A DNA stretch of 16,525 nt from Clostridia bacterium (GTDB lineage Bacteria > Bacillota_A > Clostridia > Oscillospirales > QAKW01). Location: contig JAFQKO010000165.1 of NCBI GenBank assembly GCA_017396865.1, positions 1 through 16,525 of the forward strand, in the 5' to 3' direction. The notes below the pieces were generated by a model. It saw only the letters and a program-made list of their open reading frames with translations. It made no database searches and was not told the origin of the DNA. Position numbers and translations under genes: made by a program. Within the stretch, counting starts at the first letter, position 1; each line of letters opens with the position of its first letter. Shown piece after piece: positions 1 to 6,305 of this stretch.

Positions 1-1379
1 CCGAGGCATTCGTCCCTCGGAGAGGTGAACGGATGGTGCATGGCCACCCAGCACTGATTATCCTCCTCCCAATCGAAGAAGGGGAACTCGGTGATCCAGA
101 GCAGGTTATAGCCCTTACGCTCGATGCCCAGCTTATCGGCGATCAGCAGGCGCAGCGCACCCAGCGTGCCCAGCACGATACTGTTCTTGGCATCGGCCAC
201 AAACAGAACCACGTCGCCTTCCTTGGCGCCTGCGCGCTCCAGAATGGCCTTCATCTCCTCCTCGGTCATAAACTTACCGAAGGAGCAGTTGATGCCCTCG
301 GGCATCCAGCGGATAAAGGCAAGCCCCTTGGCACCGATGCCGCGGGCGTGCTCGGTCAGCTTATCGATCTCCTTGCGGGTGAGAACAGAGGCTGCGCCCT
401 CGGCACAGATGCCGCGCACGCTGCCGCCGGCAGCCACCGCGCCGCTGAAGACGGAGAAGCCGCTCTTTTCCACGATATCACTGATATTGAAAAGCTCCAT
501 GCCGAAGCGGGTATCGGGCTTATCGGAGCCGAAGCGATCCATTGCCTCCTTATAGGTCAGGCGGGGCAGGGGCAGAGAAATCTCCTCGCCCAGCGCTTCC
601 TTAAAGACACGGGCCATAAAGCCCTCGCCGATGGCCAGCACGTCCTCCATCTCCACGAAGGACATCTCCAGGTCGATCTGGGTGAATTCCGGCTGACGGT
701 CGGCACGCAGATCCTCATCGCGGAAGCAACGGGCGATCTGCATATAGCGGTCGAAGCCCGCCACCATCGAAAGCTGCTTATAGATCTGAGGGGACTGGGG
801 CAGCGCATAAAAGCTGCCGGGATGGATACGGCTGGGAACCAAATAGTCCCGCGCACCCTCGGGGGTGGATTTCATCAGCATCGGGGTTTCGATTTCGATA
901 AAGCCGTTCTCATCGAAATAATCGCGGGTGGCCTTGGTGATGCGATGACGCATCAGGATATTGCCCTGCAGATCGGGGCGGCGCAGGTCGAGGAAGCGAT
1001 ACTTCAGCCGCAGCTCCTCGTTTACGTTGCTGTTCTCCACGATTTCAAAGGGCGGGGTCTTGGCCTTGGACCAGACCTTCACGGTATCCGCCAAAATCTC
1101 CAGCGCACCGGTTTTCAGATTCTGATTGACGGCGCCGCCGCGCTTGGCAACGGTACCGGTCACCTCCAGAACGTACTCACTGCGCACGCCGAAGGCAATA
1201 TCAAAGGCTTCTTTATTCACCGACTCATCAAACTGCAGCTGCACCAGGCCGGTACGGTCTCTCAAATCGATAAAGATCAGGCCGCCCAGATCGCGCTGGC
1301 GCTGCACCCAACCGCAAACGGTTGCCTTCTGACCGATCATCTCCGCGGTGATCTCACCGCAATAGCTTGTTCTTCTCAT
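1..1379 (-). CDS. aspS: Aspartyl-tRNA synthetase, N-terminal 459 residues (runs off left edge)
   Basis: Class II aminoacyl-tRNA synthetase that charges tRNA-Asp in the cytoplasm. I translated the minus strand from ATG 1379: the protein opens MRRTSYCGEI, has the OB-fold anticodon domain (GWVQRQRDLGG, residues 23-33; LIFIDLRDRTG), the class II motif 2 region (CFRDEDLRADRQPEFTQ) and a bacterial-type GAD insertion, and reaches MHHPFTSPRDECL at the window edge. About 130 residues, including motif 3, should lie outside. Residue 31 is Leu, the state usually seen in tRNA-Asp-specific enzymes (non-discriminating enzymes often have His there); this is only a hint. The start overlaps the hisS stop as ATGA, and GGAGG lies 10 bases before the ATG inside the hisS end, so translation is probably coupled to hisS. 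No T-box precedes it. Confidence 0.96.
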   Translation of the reverse strand, partial: MRRTSYCGEITAEMIGQKATVCGWVQRQRDLGGLIFIDLRDRTGLVQLQFDESVNKEAFDIAFGVRSEYVLEVTGTVAKRGGAVNQNLKTGALEILADTVKVWSKAKTPPFEIVENSNVNEELRLKYRFLDLRRPDLQGNILMRHRITKATRDYFDENGFIEIETPMLMKSTPEGARDYLVPSRIHPGSFYALPQSPQIYKQLSMVAGFDRYMQIARCFRDEDLRADRQPEFTQIDLEMSFVEMEDVLAIGEGFMARVFKEALGEEISLPLPRLTYKEAMDRFGSDKPDTRFGMELFNISDIVEKSGFSVFSGAVAAGGSVRGICAEGAASVLTRKEIDKLTEHARGIGAKGLAFIRWMPEGINCSFGKFMTEEEMKAILERAGAKEGDVVLFVADAKNSIVLGTLGALRLLIADKLGIERKGYNLLWITEFPFFDWEEDNQCWVAMHHPFTSPRDECL

Positions 1380-2644
1380 TTTGTATATTCCTCCAGCCAT
1401 TCGGCATTTAATTCCTTCAAAGCGATCTTTTCCTGCGTGCCGTTTGCCATATTCTTAACGGTAACCGCGCCCTCATCCAGCTCGCTGTCGCCAATGACGC
1501 AGGTGCAGGCCGCACCCAGCTTATCGGCATACTTCATCTGTGCCTTCACCGAGCGGCGCATCAGGTCATACTGCACCTTCACACCCTCGTCCAGCAAACG
1601 GTCGGCGAGGCAGACCGCCTCCTTGCAGGCACGGTCGCCCAGCGGGATCAGGAAGAGATCGCAATCGCTCTCCCCTGCCAGATCGATGCCCGCCTGCTCC
1701 AGCACCAGCATAAACCGCTCCATACCCATGGCAAAGCCGATACCGGGCTGGGGCGCGCCGCCGAACTGCTCGGTCATGCCGTCGTAGCGGCCGCCGCCGC
1801 AGACGGTGCCCTGGGCGCCGATCTGATCGCTGACGAACTCAAAGACCGTTCGATTATAATAATCCAGACCGCGCACAATGCGGGGATTGACCCGATAGTC
1901 GATCTGCATGGCATCGAGATAGCCCTTGACTGCCTCGAAATGCTCGCTGCAATCGCCGCAGAGATAGTCGGTGATCAGCGGAGCATCCTTCGCCACGTTG
2001 CGGCAAATTTCGCTCTTACAGTCCAAGATCCGCATGGGATTCTTTTCCAGCCGCTCGCGGCAGGTGGCGCAGAGGGTCTCCTCATCCTTCTTAAAATATT
2101 CGATCAACGCCTCGCGGTATTTGCCGCGGCATTCCTTACAGCCGATGGAATTCAGCTCCAGCGAGATCCCCTTCAGCCCAACTCTTTTGAAGAGGCGATG
2201 AGGCAGGGCGATCACGGTGGCATCGGTGATGGGATCGGCCGCACCGAACAGCTCCAGGCCAAACTGATGGAACTCCCGCAGGCGACCCTTTTGGGGCTTT
2301 TCATAGCGGAAGCATTGGATCATATAATAAAGCTTTTGGGGCAGGGCTTCGTTGAAGAGGCCGTTTTCCACGAAGGAGCGAACGATACCCGCCGTGCCCT
2401 CGGGGCGCAGCGTGACCGAACGGCCACCCTTATCCTCAAAGGTATACATTTCTTTGGTAACCACGTCGGTGGTTTCGCCGACGCCGCGTACAAACACCTC
2501 GGTATGCTCGAAAACCGGGGTACGGATCTCCTTAAACCCATACTGAGCGCAAAGCTCCCGCATAATTGCTTCGGCACGCTGCCAGCGGGCCGAATCCTTG
2601 GGCAGAACATCCTGCGTGCCCTTGGGGGCAGTGATCTGAGCCAT
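1376..2644 (-). CDS. hisS: Histidyl-tRNA synthetase
   Basis: Charges tRNA-His; cytoplasmic class II synthetase. It has 422 residues, the normal length. Visible signatures: N-terminal PKGTQDVLP (7-15), class II motif 2 (FRYEKPQKGRLREFHQFG, 112-129), the histidine-specific stretch RGLDYYNRTVFEF (258-270), and motif 3 with GIGFAMGMER (301-310). The insertion domain carries the usual paired cysteines (GCKEC 168-172, CATC 192-195, CGDC 229-232). The start is ATG 2644, preceded by AAGGAG at good spacing. It lies 77 bases after mgsA in the same direction; I see no convincing promoter and no T-box in that gap, so it is probably transcribed from the minD promoter. Its stop overlaps the aspS start. Confidence 0.97.
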   Translation of the reverse strand: MAQITAPKGTQDVLPKDSARWQRAEAIMRELCAQYGFKEIRTPVFEHTEVFVRGVGETTDVVTKEMYTFEDKGGRSVTLRPEGTAGIVRSFVENGLFNEALPQKLYYMIQCFRYEKPQKGRLREFHQFGLELFGAADPITDATVIALPHRLFKRVGLKGISLELNSIGCKECRGKYREALIEYFKKDEETLCATCRERLEKNPMRILDCKSEICRNVAKDAPLITDYLCGDCSEHFEAVKGYLDAMQIDYRVNPRIVRGLDYYNRTVFEFVSDQIGAQGTVCGGGRYDGMTEQFGGAPQPGIGFAMGMERFMLVLEQAGIDLAGESDCDLFLIPLGDRACKEAVCLADRLLDEGVKVQYDLMRRSVKAQMKYADKLGAACTCVIGDSELDEGAVTVKNMANGTQEKIALKELNAEWLEEYTK

Positions 2645-2683
2645 GATTTTTTCTCCTTAATTTGACAATAATACGAAACAATA

Positions 2684-2708
2684 TCCCTACTCTTAGGGCG
2701 AGCAGGGA
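2684..2708 (-). other. Stem-loop in the mgsA-hisS gap
   Basis: A 9-bp stem (TCCCTGCTC / GAGTAGGGA on the minus strand, one G-U pair) with a 7-base loop lies 13 bases after the mgsA stop. There is no clean U-run after it, so it is not a standard terminator. It may be an RNA-processing or mRNA-stability hairpin separating mgsA from hisS-aspS, or a weak attenuator. The role is inference. Confidence 0.4.
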
Positions 2709-2721
2709 CATGAATGGTTTT

Positions 2722-3120
2722 TTAAGACCGATTGACCTCGCGCCAATCCAGATCGCCGCGCTCCAGCGCCATGATGATCACCTCGGCGGTGGCGATATTG
2801 GTGGCAACGGGAACGTTGTGCACGTCGCAAAGGCGCAGCACGTTGAGCTCCTCCCGCTCCCGCGTGGTGGGAGTTTGAGGATCACGGAAGAACAGCAGCA
2901 CGTCGACCTCATTATAGGAAATCCGCGCCGCGATCTGATCCTCGCCGCCATGGGGGCCGCTGAGGACTTTATTGATCTGAAGACCCGTAGCATCCGAAAT
3001 CAGGTTACCGGTGGTAGCGGTGGCGCAAAGACTGTGCTTGGCGAGGATGCCTGCATAAGCGATGCAAAACTGCACCATCAGTTCTTTTTTCTTTTCATGG
3101 GCAATCAAAGCAATTTTCAT
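2722..3120 (-). CDS. mgsA: Methylglyoxal synthase family protein with altered catalytic residues
   Basis: Family members convert dihydroxyacetone phosphate to methylglyoxal plus phosphate, a bypass of lower glycolysis. The 132-residue protein keeps the family layout: IALIAH (3-8), phosphate-binding TATTG (34-38), SGPHGG (54-59), FFRDP (77-81) and PVATNIATAE (104-113). It aligns without gaps to E. coli MgsA at a constant offset of 11. At that offset the residues equivalent to Asp20, Asp71, His98 and Asp101 are Glu9, Glu60, Arg87 and Glu90, while His19 and Asp91 are kept (His8, Asp80). Family membership is firm; activity is uncertain. The start ATG 3120 has AAGGAGG upstream, with a rather long 13-base spacer. 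It lies 18 bases after minD, an arrangement common in Clostridia. Confidence 0.9.
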   Translation of the reverse strand: MKIALIAHEKKKELMVQFCIAYAGILAKHSLCATATTGNLISDATGLQINKVLSGPHGGEDQIAARISYNEVDVLLFFRDPQTPTTREREELNVLRLCDVHNVPVATNIATAEVIIMALERGDLDWREVNRS

Positions 3121-3138
3121 AGGTTTAAACGATCCTCC

Positions 3139-3885
3139 TTATTTTCTCCAGAACGGGGCCAGCGGGATATCCTCTCCCTCCAGCCGACCGGCTATATTCC
3201 TAAACGCAGAAGCGGTAACGGTTTTTTGCTGCGGCAGAATGCCGCCGCGATTGGAATGGATCACCACCGCGTCGTCGTGGGGGATCAACCCCAGCAACGG
3301 CAGCGAGATGGAATCCATCACCTCGTCCACGTTCCGCAAATAACCCTTTTTCATCATTTGCTTGCGCACCTTGTTGATCACAAGCTCGGTGCGGATCGGG
3401 GCAAGCCCCGCAACGATGGCGGCCGTTCGGCCGGCATCCCGCACCGCGGTAAGATCCGGCGTGGATACCACAATGCAGCGATCGGCGCAATAGATCACGT
3501 TGCGAAACCCTTCGCCCACGCCGGCGGGCGCATCGATCAACACGTATTCATAATGGGCGGCGAGCCAGCGGCTGAGCCTGCGGAAGGCGCGGCGGTCGAT
3601 GGTTGCGGTATAATCCTCCGAGCCGGGGATCAGGTGCAGATTTCTCAGCGTATCATGCACAACGATGCCCTGATTCACCGGACAGCGGTTTTCCAAAATA
3701 TCCAGCAGATCGAAGGGCGCCTTGCTCTCCAGCCCCAAAAGGATATCCAGATTACGCAAGCCCATATCGCCGTCGATCGCGATGACGCTATGCCCGCTCA
3801 TCGCCAGAGAAAAGGCAAGATTGGCGCAAAGGGTTGTTTTGCCCACGCCCCCCTTGCCGGAAACAATGCTGATGACGGTTCCCAT
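3139..3885 (-). CDS. minD: Septum site-determining ATPase MinD, lacking the usual C-terminal amphipathic helix
   Basis: MinD is a ParA/MinD-type ATPase that binds membrane when ATP-loaded and recruits the FtsZ inhibitor MinC. The 248-residue protein shows the deviant Walker A motif SGKGGVGKTT (9-18, signature Lys11 and Lys16), DGDMGLRNLD (38-47) and Walker B VLIDAPAG (115-122). NKVRK (171-175) and HDDAVVIHSNRG (203-214) also fit. It ends GEDIPLAPFWRK: family members normally continue here for about 10-20 residues as a basic amphipathic membrane-targeting helix. The stop is followed at once by the mgsA ribosome binding site, so I see no frameshifted tail. The start ATG 3885 has AAAGGA eight bases upstream. 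minC and minE are not found in the window. A minD-family paralogue with another job is an alternative. Confidence 0.92.
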   Translation of the reverse strand: MGTVISIVSGKGGVGKTTLCANLAFSLAMSGHSVIAIDGDMGLRNLDILLGLESKAPFDLLDILENRCPVNQGIVVHDTLRNLHLIPGSEDYTATIDRRAFRRLSRWLAAHYEYVLIDAPAGVGEGFRNVIYCADRCIVVSTPDLTAVRDAGRTAAIVAGLAPIRTELVINKVRKQMMKKGYLRNVDEVMDSISLPLLGLIPHDDAVVIHSNRGGILPQQKTVTASAFRNIAGRLEGEDIPLAPFWRK

Positions 3886-3902
3886 GCAACGGTTCCTTTC
3901 TT

Positions 3903-3921
3903 GAATAATTATTAATTATTC
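3903..3921. promoter_or_regulatory. Palindrome overlapping the minD promoter -10 and start point
   Basis: A perfect 9-bp inverted repeat, GAATAATTA-T-TAATTATTC, with a single central base. It overlaps the -10 hexamer of the predicted minD promoter and spans the expected transcription start (about 3911). The placement and symmetry are those of a repressor operator, but the region is AT-rich and no regulator can be named. Confidence 0.4.
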
Positions 3922-3946
3922 TAACATAAAAAAATCTATTAGTAAA
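3918..3946 (-). promoter_or_regulatory. Predicted promoter of the minD-mgsA-hisS-aspS operon
   Basis: Minus strand: -35 TTTACT (3946-3941), a 17-base spacer, and -10 TAGAAT (3923-3918) preceded by TG one base upstream (extended -10). Start point about 3911, giving a leader of about 26 bases to the minD ATG. The -35 is a weak match; the extended -10 carries the call. Confidence 0.55.
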
Positions 3947-3957
3947 TAGTTATTAGA
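3928..3957 (-). terminator. Weak AT-rich terminator after the ANL-like gene
   Basis: Seven bases after the ANL-like stop, the minus strand can fold TCTAATA / TAATAGA (7 bp with one mismatch, 9-base loop) followed directly by seven Ts. The stem is AT-rich, so termination may be inefficient and some transcription may run on into minD. It overlaps the -35 and spacer of the minD promoter. Confidence 0.35.
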
Positions 3958-3964
3958 CTGTTTT

Positions 3965-5218
3965 TTACAACTTTGCGCAAAATTCCACCGTTGCGGGCAG
4001 ATGATAGGGGTTCATCTCCCTGCGGCAGCAGGCGGTAATGCTCCGCGCCAGCCCCGAAATGGGCTCCTTACCGTTGGGCAGCAGCCGCATCCGCAGCGTT
4101 CCGCCGTTGCTGACGCAGCGGCAGCGAGCGATGCCCGAAAGGCGCTCGATCACGTCGTTGATGTCGCTCAGGCGCACACCGTAGTCCCGCACAAAGAAGA
4201 GCGGCTCCTCCAGCACCTTCAACGCCACGGGCGCCTCGGTCAGCGCGCCCTTGCCGCCCACCTGCTCAAAGGCCTTGGCGGCGAATTTTGCCATCAGCGG
4301 CGTTAGCGGCTTGCCGATCTGCATTCCGCCGCAAAGGTTGCTCCATTTGGTGCCGAAGGTGGCTGCATTTTGGCGAAAATTCCAAAAGAACTCCTCGGTC
4401 CCGATCAGATAATCGGGCTTGAGCTTTTCCAGCAGGGGCTGCATATCGCCGATGCCCCAGATCAACGTTTTTCCTTGGGTCAGCGCACCGTGCGCCGCCA
4501 AAAATCCGCCCTCGGTGGCGAAGGAATTTTCCACGTAAACGGTGTTCGCTTCGTCTGTATCCCGCCAGAAGGCCTCGCATTTTTCATCCAGCTCGTCGGG
4601 CAGATAGGTGATGGGCTTGGCCTGCAAAAAGGCGCTGGTGCCAAAGAGCAGCACCGCCTCCCGCGCGGCGTCGCCGTTCGGCGTCACCATTGCGGTGTAG
4701 CGATTTTCCTCCATCAGGTTATCCAGCAGATAGCCCACCTGCTGCTCCTCCTCGTTGCCTTCCTTCTCCAGCGCAAAATACGCCCGCCGATAGGCACCCT
4801 TCATATCCTTTTCGGGATTACAGATCACCAGATTGCTTTCGGGCAGCTCCTGCTCGGTTTTGCAATAGCGCAGATACCGCTCGGCGGTGGTAAGCATGAT
4901 CGCCGCCCCCGCCTGCTTCATCAGGAAGCGCACCTCCTTGGCGCCCGCTTCGGGATGCACCGGCATCCCCACCGCACCCAGGCGGGAGAGGGCGTAAAAG
5001 GAGGCCAGCAGATCGGGGCAGTTGGGCAGCCAGAGGCAAACCCGATCGTTGGGCTCCACCCCCATCTGGCAAAAGGTATTATAGGCATACTCCACCCGAT
5101 TCAACAGCTCGGAAAAGGACAGCGTTGTTCCGCAATAGATCAGCGCCGTTTCGTATTTTCTTCGATAGGCGCAGCTCCGAAAGGAAAGGTACGCCGAATT
5201 GATTGCTTTTTCTTCCAT
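3965..5218 (-). CDS. Degenerate ANL-superfamily (acyl-CoA synthetase-like) protein
   Basis: ANL enzymes adenylate a carboxylate with ATP and then form a thioester. The 417-residue protein (from ATG 5218) keeps the N-terminal family pattern: ALIYCGTTLSFSELL (25-39), GVEPNDRVCLWLPN (53-66), FYALSRLGAVGMPVHP (74-89), then FLAAHGALTQGKTLIW (239-254), LEKLKPDYLIGTEEFF (263-278) and GALTEA (324-329). The ATP phosphate loop (normally TSGTTGxPK) is replaced by LFGTSAFLQAKP (191-202). The region that should hold the YxTGD motif is missing between residues 329 and 345. The C-terminal subdomain (YGVRLSDINDVIERL, 346-360) ends at VEFCAKL, before the catalytic NGK lysine. The frame is open with normal codon use. 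It is probably an inactive or repurposed homologue. GTG 5266 is a possible earlier start, but it lies inside a hairpin and lacks a good ribosome binding site; ATG 5218 also has only a weak one (GGTG). Confidence 0.75.
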   Translation of the reverse strand: MEEKAINSAYLSFRSCAYRRKYETALIYCGTTLSFSELLNRVEYAYNTFCQMGVEPNDRVCLWLPNCPDLLASFYALSRLGAVGMPVHPEAGAKEVRFLMKQAGAAIMLTTAERYLRYCKTEQELPESNLVICNPEKDMKGAYRRAYFALEKEGNEEEQQVGYLLDNLMEENRYTAMVTPNGDAAREAVLLFGTSAFLQAKPITYLPDELDEKCEAFWRDTDEANTVYVENSFATEGGFLAAHGALTQGKTLIWGIGDMQPLLEKLKPDYLIGTEEFFWNFRQNAATFGTKWSNLCGGMQIGKPLTPLMAKFAAKAFEQVGGKGALTEAPVALKVLEEPLFFVRDYGVRLSDINDVIERLSGIARCRCVSNGGTLRMRLLPNGKEPISGLARSITACCRREMNPYHLPATVEFCAKL

Positions 5219-5230
5219 AGTTCTTGCACC

Positions 5231-5273
5231 AAAAAGAGTGGCATCGGTCTTTTGCGCCGCTGACACTCTTTTT
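5231..5273. terminator. Strong bidirectional terminator-like hairpin between the membrane-protein gene and the ANL-like gene
   Basis: Perfect 10-bp outer arms AAAAAGAGTG / CACTCTTTTT, extended by inner pairs (CA/TG, CGG/CCG) around a 7-base loop. A-tract and T-tract flank it on either strand. In the minus direction it starts 5 bases after the stop of the membrane-protein gene and ends 12 bases before the ANL-like ATG. There is no room for a promoter after it, so it acts as either a leaky terminator or an attenuator for the ANL-like gene. Confidence 0.7.
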
Positions 5274-5278
5274 ATAAA

Positions 5279-6139
5279 TTATTCCTCTTCTTCCGTTGTT
5301 TCCTCAGTGGTCTCGGACTCCTCCGGCTCCGCTTCGGGCGTGGTGGTCATGGTATGATCGATCAGCGCACAGGAAACGTACTTAAAGTTGGTAATGATCT
5401 GCTCGTTGCCGTCCACGATGATGAAATCCTCCACCGCCTGCAGAACGATCTCGATCCGCTTATTGTCGAATCGCTCGGGATTGGTGGTCACGTCGGTCTC
5501 GCTCAGCCCGTCGTCCAGATACAGATCGACCAGCAGCGTATAGGTATTCTTCTCCTCGTCGTGGCGTACCTCCAGCACGTCCGGCACGTAGAAATCGGTG
5601 GTATCGATCGCGGCGGGCACCCGATAGCAGCCGCTCAGCGATTCATACTCAAAATCGCCGCAGAGCTCCACACTGCGATGGGTCAGCTCGCCCGCATAAT
5701 CAAAGCTATAGTAGGCAAACTTTTCCACGTCGGCCTTGGGCACCAGAATCGAGCCGTCCGAACGGGTGGTATAAACACCGGTGGCGTTGGTTTTCAACGC
5801 CTGCCAGATGCCGTAGGACACCAGATGGTCGGTATTCAGCTCCAGCGTATCCTCAAAGGAAAAGGCCTTCTGCCGCACAAAGTTCGTAATATAAAGCTCA
5901 AAATACTCCGGCGAGCCCTCCTCCAGACCGGACTCCCGCACCTCATTGAAGGCGGAGCTGGCCCAGATCAGCTCGGGATCCACGCCCTCTTCGTAGATAT
6001 TGGCGGGACGGAACATCCGATAAATGTTGATTCCGCCCAACGTCAGCAAAAAGGCACAAAGCCCGATAAATGCCAATCCGATAAAGAACGTCAGCAGCTT
6101 ATGGCCGTTTTTACGAAAGAATATCGCAATTTTATTCAT
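5279..6139 (-). CDS. Membrane-anchored extracytoplasmic protein of unknown function with acidic tail
   Basis: I do not recognise a family. The 286-residue protein has a short basic N-terminus (MNKIAIFFRKNGHK), one hydrophobic segment (about residues 15-38) and then a long soluble region, which by the positive-inside rule should face outward. The soluble part is rich in acidic and aromatic residues (for example TTDFYVPDVLEVRHDEEKNTY) and may be a beta-rich domain. The last roughly 25 residues are almost only Glu, Thr, Ser and Pro, a flexible acidic tail. The start is ATG 6139, with GGAG nine bases upstream; an in-frame TTG at 6154 overlaps this site and is unlikely. It has a good promoter of its own and a hairpin right after its stop. 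Confidence 0.8.
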   Translation of the reverse strand: MNKIAIFFRKNGHKLLTFFIGLAFIGLCAFLLTLGGINIYRMFRPANIYEEGVDPELIWASSAFNEVRESGLEEGSPEYFELYITNFVRQKAFSFEDTLELNTDHLVSYGIWQALKTNATGVYTTRSDGSILVPKADVEKFAYYSFDYAGELTHRSVELCGDFEYESLSGCYRVPAAIDTTDFYVPDVLEVRHDEEKNTYTLLVDLYLDDGLSETDVTTNPERFDNKRIEIVLQAVEDFIIVDGNEQIITNFKYVSCALIDHTMTTTPEAEPEESETTEETTEEEE

Positions 6140-6174
6140 CTTGCATTTCTCCAAAAAACATAATGATTCAATTT

Positions 6175-6203
6175 ATTGTACCTTTTTTTTTGCCGTTCGT
6201 CAA
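6175..6203 (-). promoter_or_regulatory. Predicted promoter of the 286-residue membrane-protein gene
   Basis: Minus strand: -35 TTGACG (6203-6198), a 17-base spacer containing nine As, and -10 TACAAT (6180-6175). Start point about 6168, giving a leader of about 29 bases that contains the GGAG site. It is divergent from the promoter at 6244-6272. Confidence 0.75.
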
Positions 6204-6243
6204 GTTTTGAAGCAGAAAAAACCGTGAAATAATCGTAAACAAG

Positions 6244-6272
6244 TTGCAAAAAGCCGTAAATTTGTATATAAT
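6244..6272 (+). promoter_or_regulatory. Predicted promoter of the U32-family gene
   Basis: -35 TTGCAA (6244-6249), a 17-base spacer, and -10 TATAAT (6267-6272). Start point about 6279, so the leader to ATG 6306 is about 27 bases. This rules out the in-frame TTG at 6273 as a start. Confidence 0.8.
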
Positions 6273-6305
6273 TTGATCAAACGAACCCCGAAAAAGGAGA
6301 AAACC

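Noticed and set aside
33..1787. 584-codon plus-strand open frame
   Set aside because: It is antisense to aspS and hisS, both certain. Its translation is low-complexity in type (many His, Gly, Leu, Gln) and matches no family, as expected for an opposite-strand frame of GC-rich genes.
2662..2687. Plus-strand TTGACA with a downstream TAT-like box
   Set aside because: Spacing is wrong and no plus-strand gene follows it.
2662..3915. 417-codon plus-strand open frame
   Set aside because: It lies antisense across hisS upstream sequence, mgsA and minD, and lacks a ribosome binding site; a shadow frame.
4370..5263. 297-codon plus-strand open frame opposite the ANL-like gene
   Set aside because: No family features and no ribosome binding site; the minus frame shows clear ANL family motifs.
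5219..5266. GTG 5266 as start of the ANL-like gene
   Set aside because: It falls within the terminator-like hairpin, has no spaced ribosome binding site, and adds 16 residues not expected in the family.
6140..6154. TTG 6154 as start of the membrane protein
   Set aside because: It overlaps the GGAG that serves ATG 6139.
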